Assembly: GCA_027021685.1 (NCBI GenBank)
Contig: JALUTW010000412.1
Span: 1 to 6,704 of the forward strand
Direction: 5' to 3'
Length of the DNA stretch: 6,704 bases
Source of the DNA: Chromatiales bacterium
GTDB taxonomy: Bacteria; Pseudomonadota; Gammaproteobacteria; CAMYNG01
Position numbers and translations under genes: made by a program. Every line of letters begins with the position of its first letter. Within the stretch, counting starts at the first letter, position 1. The notes beneath the pieces are model-generated. The model made no database searches. It saw only the letters and a list, made by a program, of their open reading frames with translations, and was not told the DNA's origin. This document shows positions 6,359-6,704 of this stretch, in pieces.

Positions 6359-6704
6359 TCAGAGATTGAGCAGCTTGGTGATGCGCCGCTCCAGGTCGTC
6401 GATGTCGGGGACCATCACCGGGACCTCGCCCAGGCGGGCATAGCAGGCCACCGCGGGCGCCGGCACCGCCACCTCCAGGTCGGGGGTGATGAGGGATTCG
6501 TTGACCACCCGGAGCTGGGGGATGCCCTGGGTCAGGATCCCCACGTAGGGCATCCGGGCGTTGCCGTTGAGGGTGTTGAGCACGGCGGTGCGGCTGGCGG
6601 GGCCGGGCGGGGCCGGCTCGCCGCCCAGCACGGACTCGAAGGAGACCACCGGCACCTGGTGCTCGCGCCAGTTGAGCAGGCCCAGGAACCAGTCGGGGGT
6701 GTCC
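6359..6704 (-). CDS. chpC: CheW-like protein, probably ChpC of the chemosensory pili system, 3' part
   Basis: The minus-strand frame is open to the window edge, so the 5' part of the gene is missing; 114 codons remain and the stop is TGA at 6361-6359. The visible segment DWFLGLLNWREHQVPVVSFE matches the CheW-domain pattern in which a Gly-Leu-hydrophobic stretch, a charged loop and VPVV(S/D) precede the next strands. Two further beta-rich stretches (YVGILTQGIPQLRVV and ARLGEVPVMVPD) also fit. CheW-like proteins couple receptors to the CheA kinase; ChpC is a CheW homologue of the Pil-Chp system for type IV pilus motility. The name ChpC rests on the SFE-type motif and on proximity to rsmE and bioA, as in Pseudomonas. 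A different CheW-like adaptor is possible. It is convergent with rsmE, and the two stop codons are flanked by the 31-bp inverted repeat. Confidence 0.75.
   Translation of the reverse strand, partial: DTPDWFLGLLNWREHQVPVVSFESVLGGEPAPPGPASRTAVLNTLNGNARMPYVGILTQGIPQLRVVNESLITPDLEVAVPAPAVACYARLGEVPVMVPDIDDLERRITKLLNL

Overview
The window is GC-rich DNA from a proteobacterium, most likely a gammaproteobacterium. Codon third positions are almost all G or C, and MetK, AhcY, MetF, RsmE and BioA resemble gammaproteobacterial forms; BioA is of the Pseudomonas type. The order ahcY, metF, bioA, rsmE, chpC-like also recalls the region of Pseudomonas aeruginosa where sahH, metF, bioA, rsmE and the chemosensory-pili chp genes lie close together (from memory). 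The repeat-laden intergenic DNA would suit a sulfur-oxidising or Chromatiales-like genome, but the sequence does not fix the genus.

Layout: the 3' part of metK (to 701); an S-adenosylhomocysteine (SAH) riboswitch (745-878) and a strong Shine-Dalgarno; ahcY (913-2334); heptamer repeats (2338-2475); metF from a TTG codon (2497-3372); a 474-base gap with several dispersed repeats; bioA (3847-5199); a second heptamer region (5202-5340); rsmE (5352-6089); a third heptamer region whose ends form a perfect 31-bp inverted repeat (6082-6112 and 6327-6357); and, on the minus strand, the 3' part of a CheW-like gene, probably chpC (6359-6704, cut by the window end).

The plus-strand genes share S-adenosylmethionine (SAM) chemistry. 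MetK makes SAM, methyltransferases such as RsmE use it and release SAH, AhcY hydrolyses SAH, and MetF makes the methyl-folate used to remethylate homocysteine. BioA may use SAM as amino donor in biotin synthesis. The riboswitch places ahcY under control of the substrate that AhcY removes.

The least ordinary feature is the intergenic DNA. Three of the gaps have G-rich 7-bp arrays reading in the mRNA sense just after a stop codon and C-rich arrays ahead of the next gene or convergent stop. No wholly unknown protein system is visible: every substantial real gene belongs to a known family.
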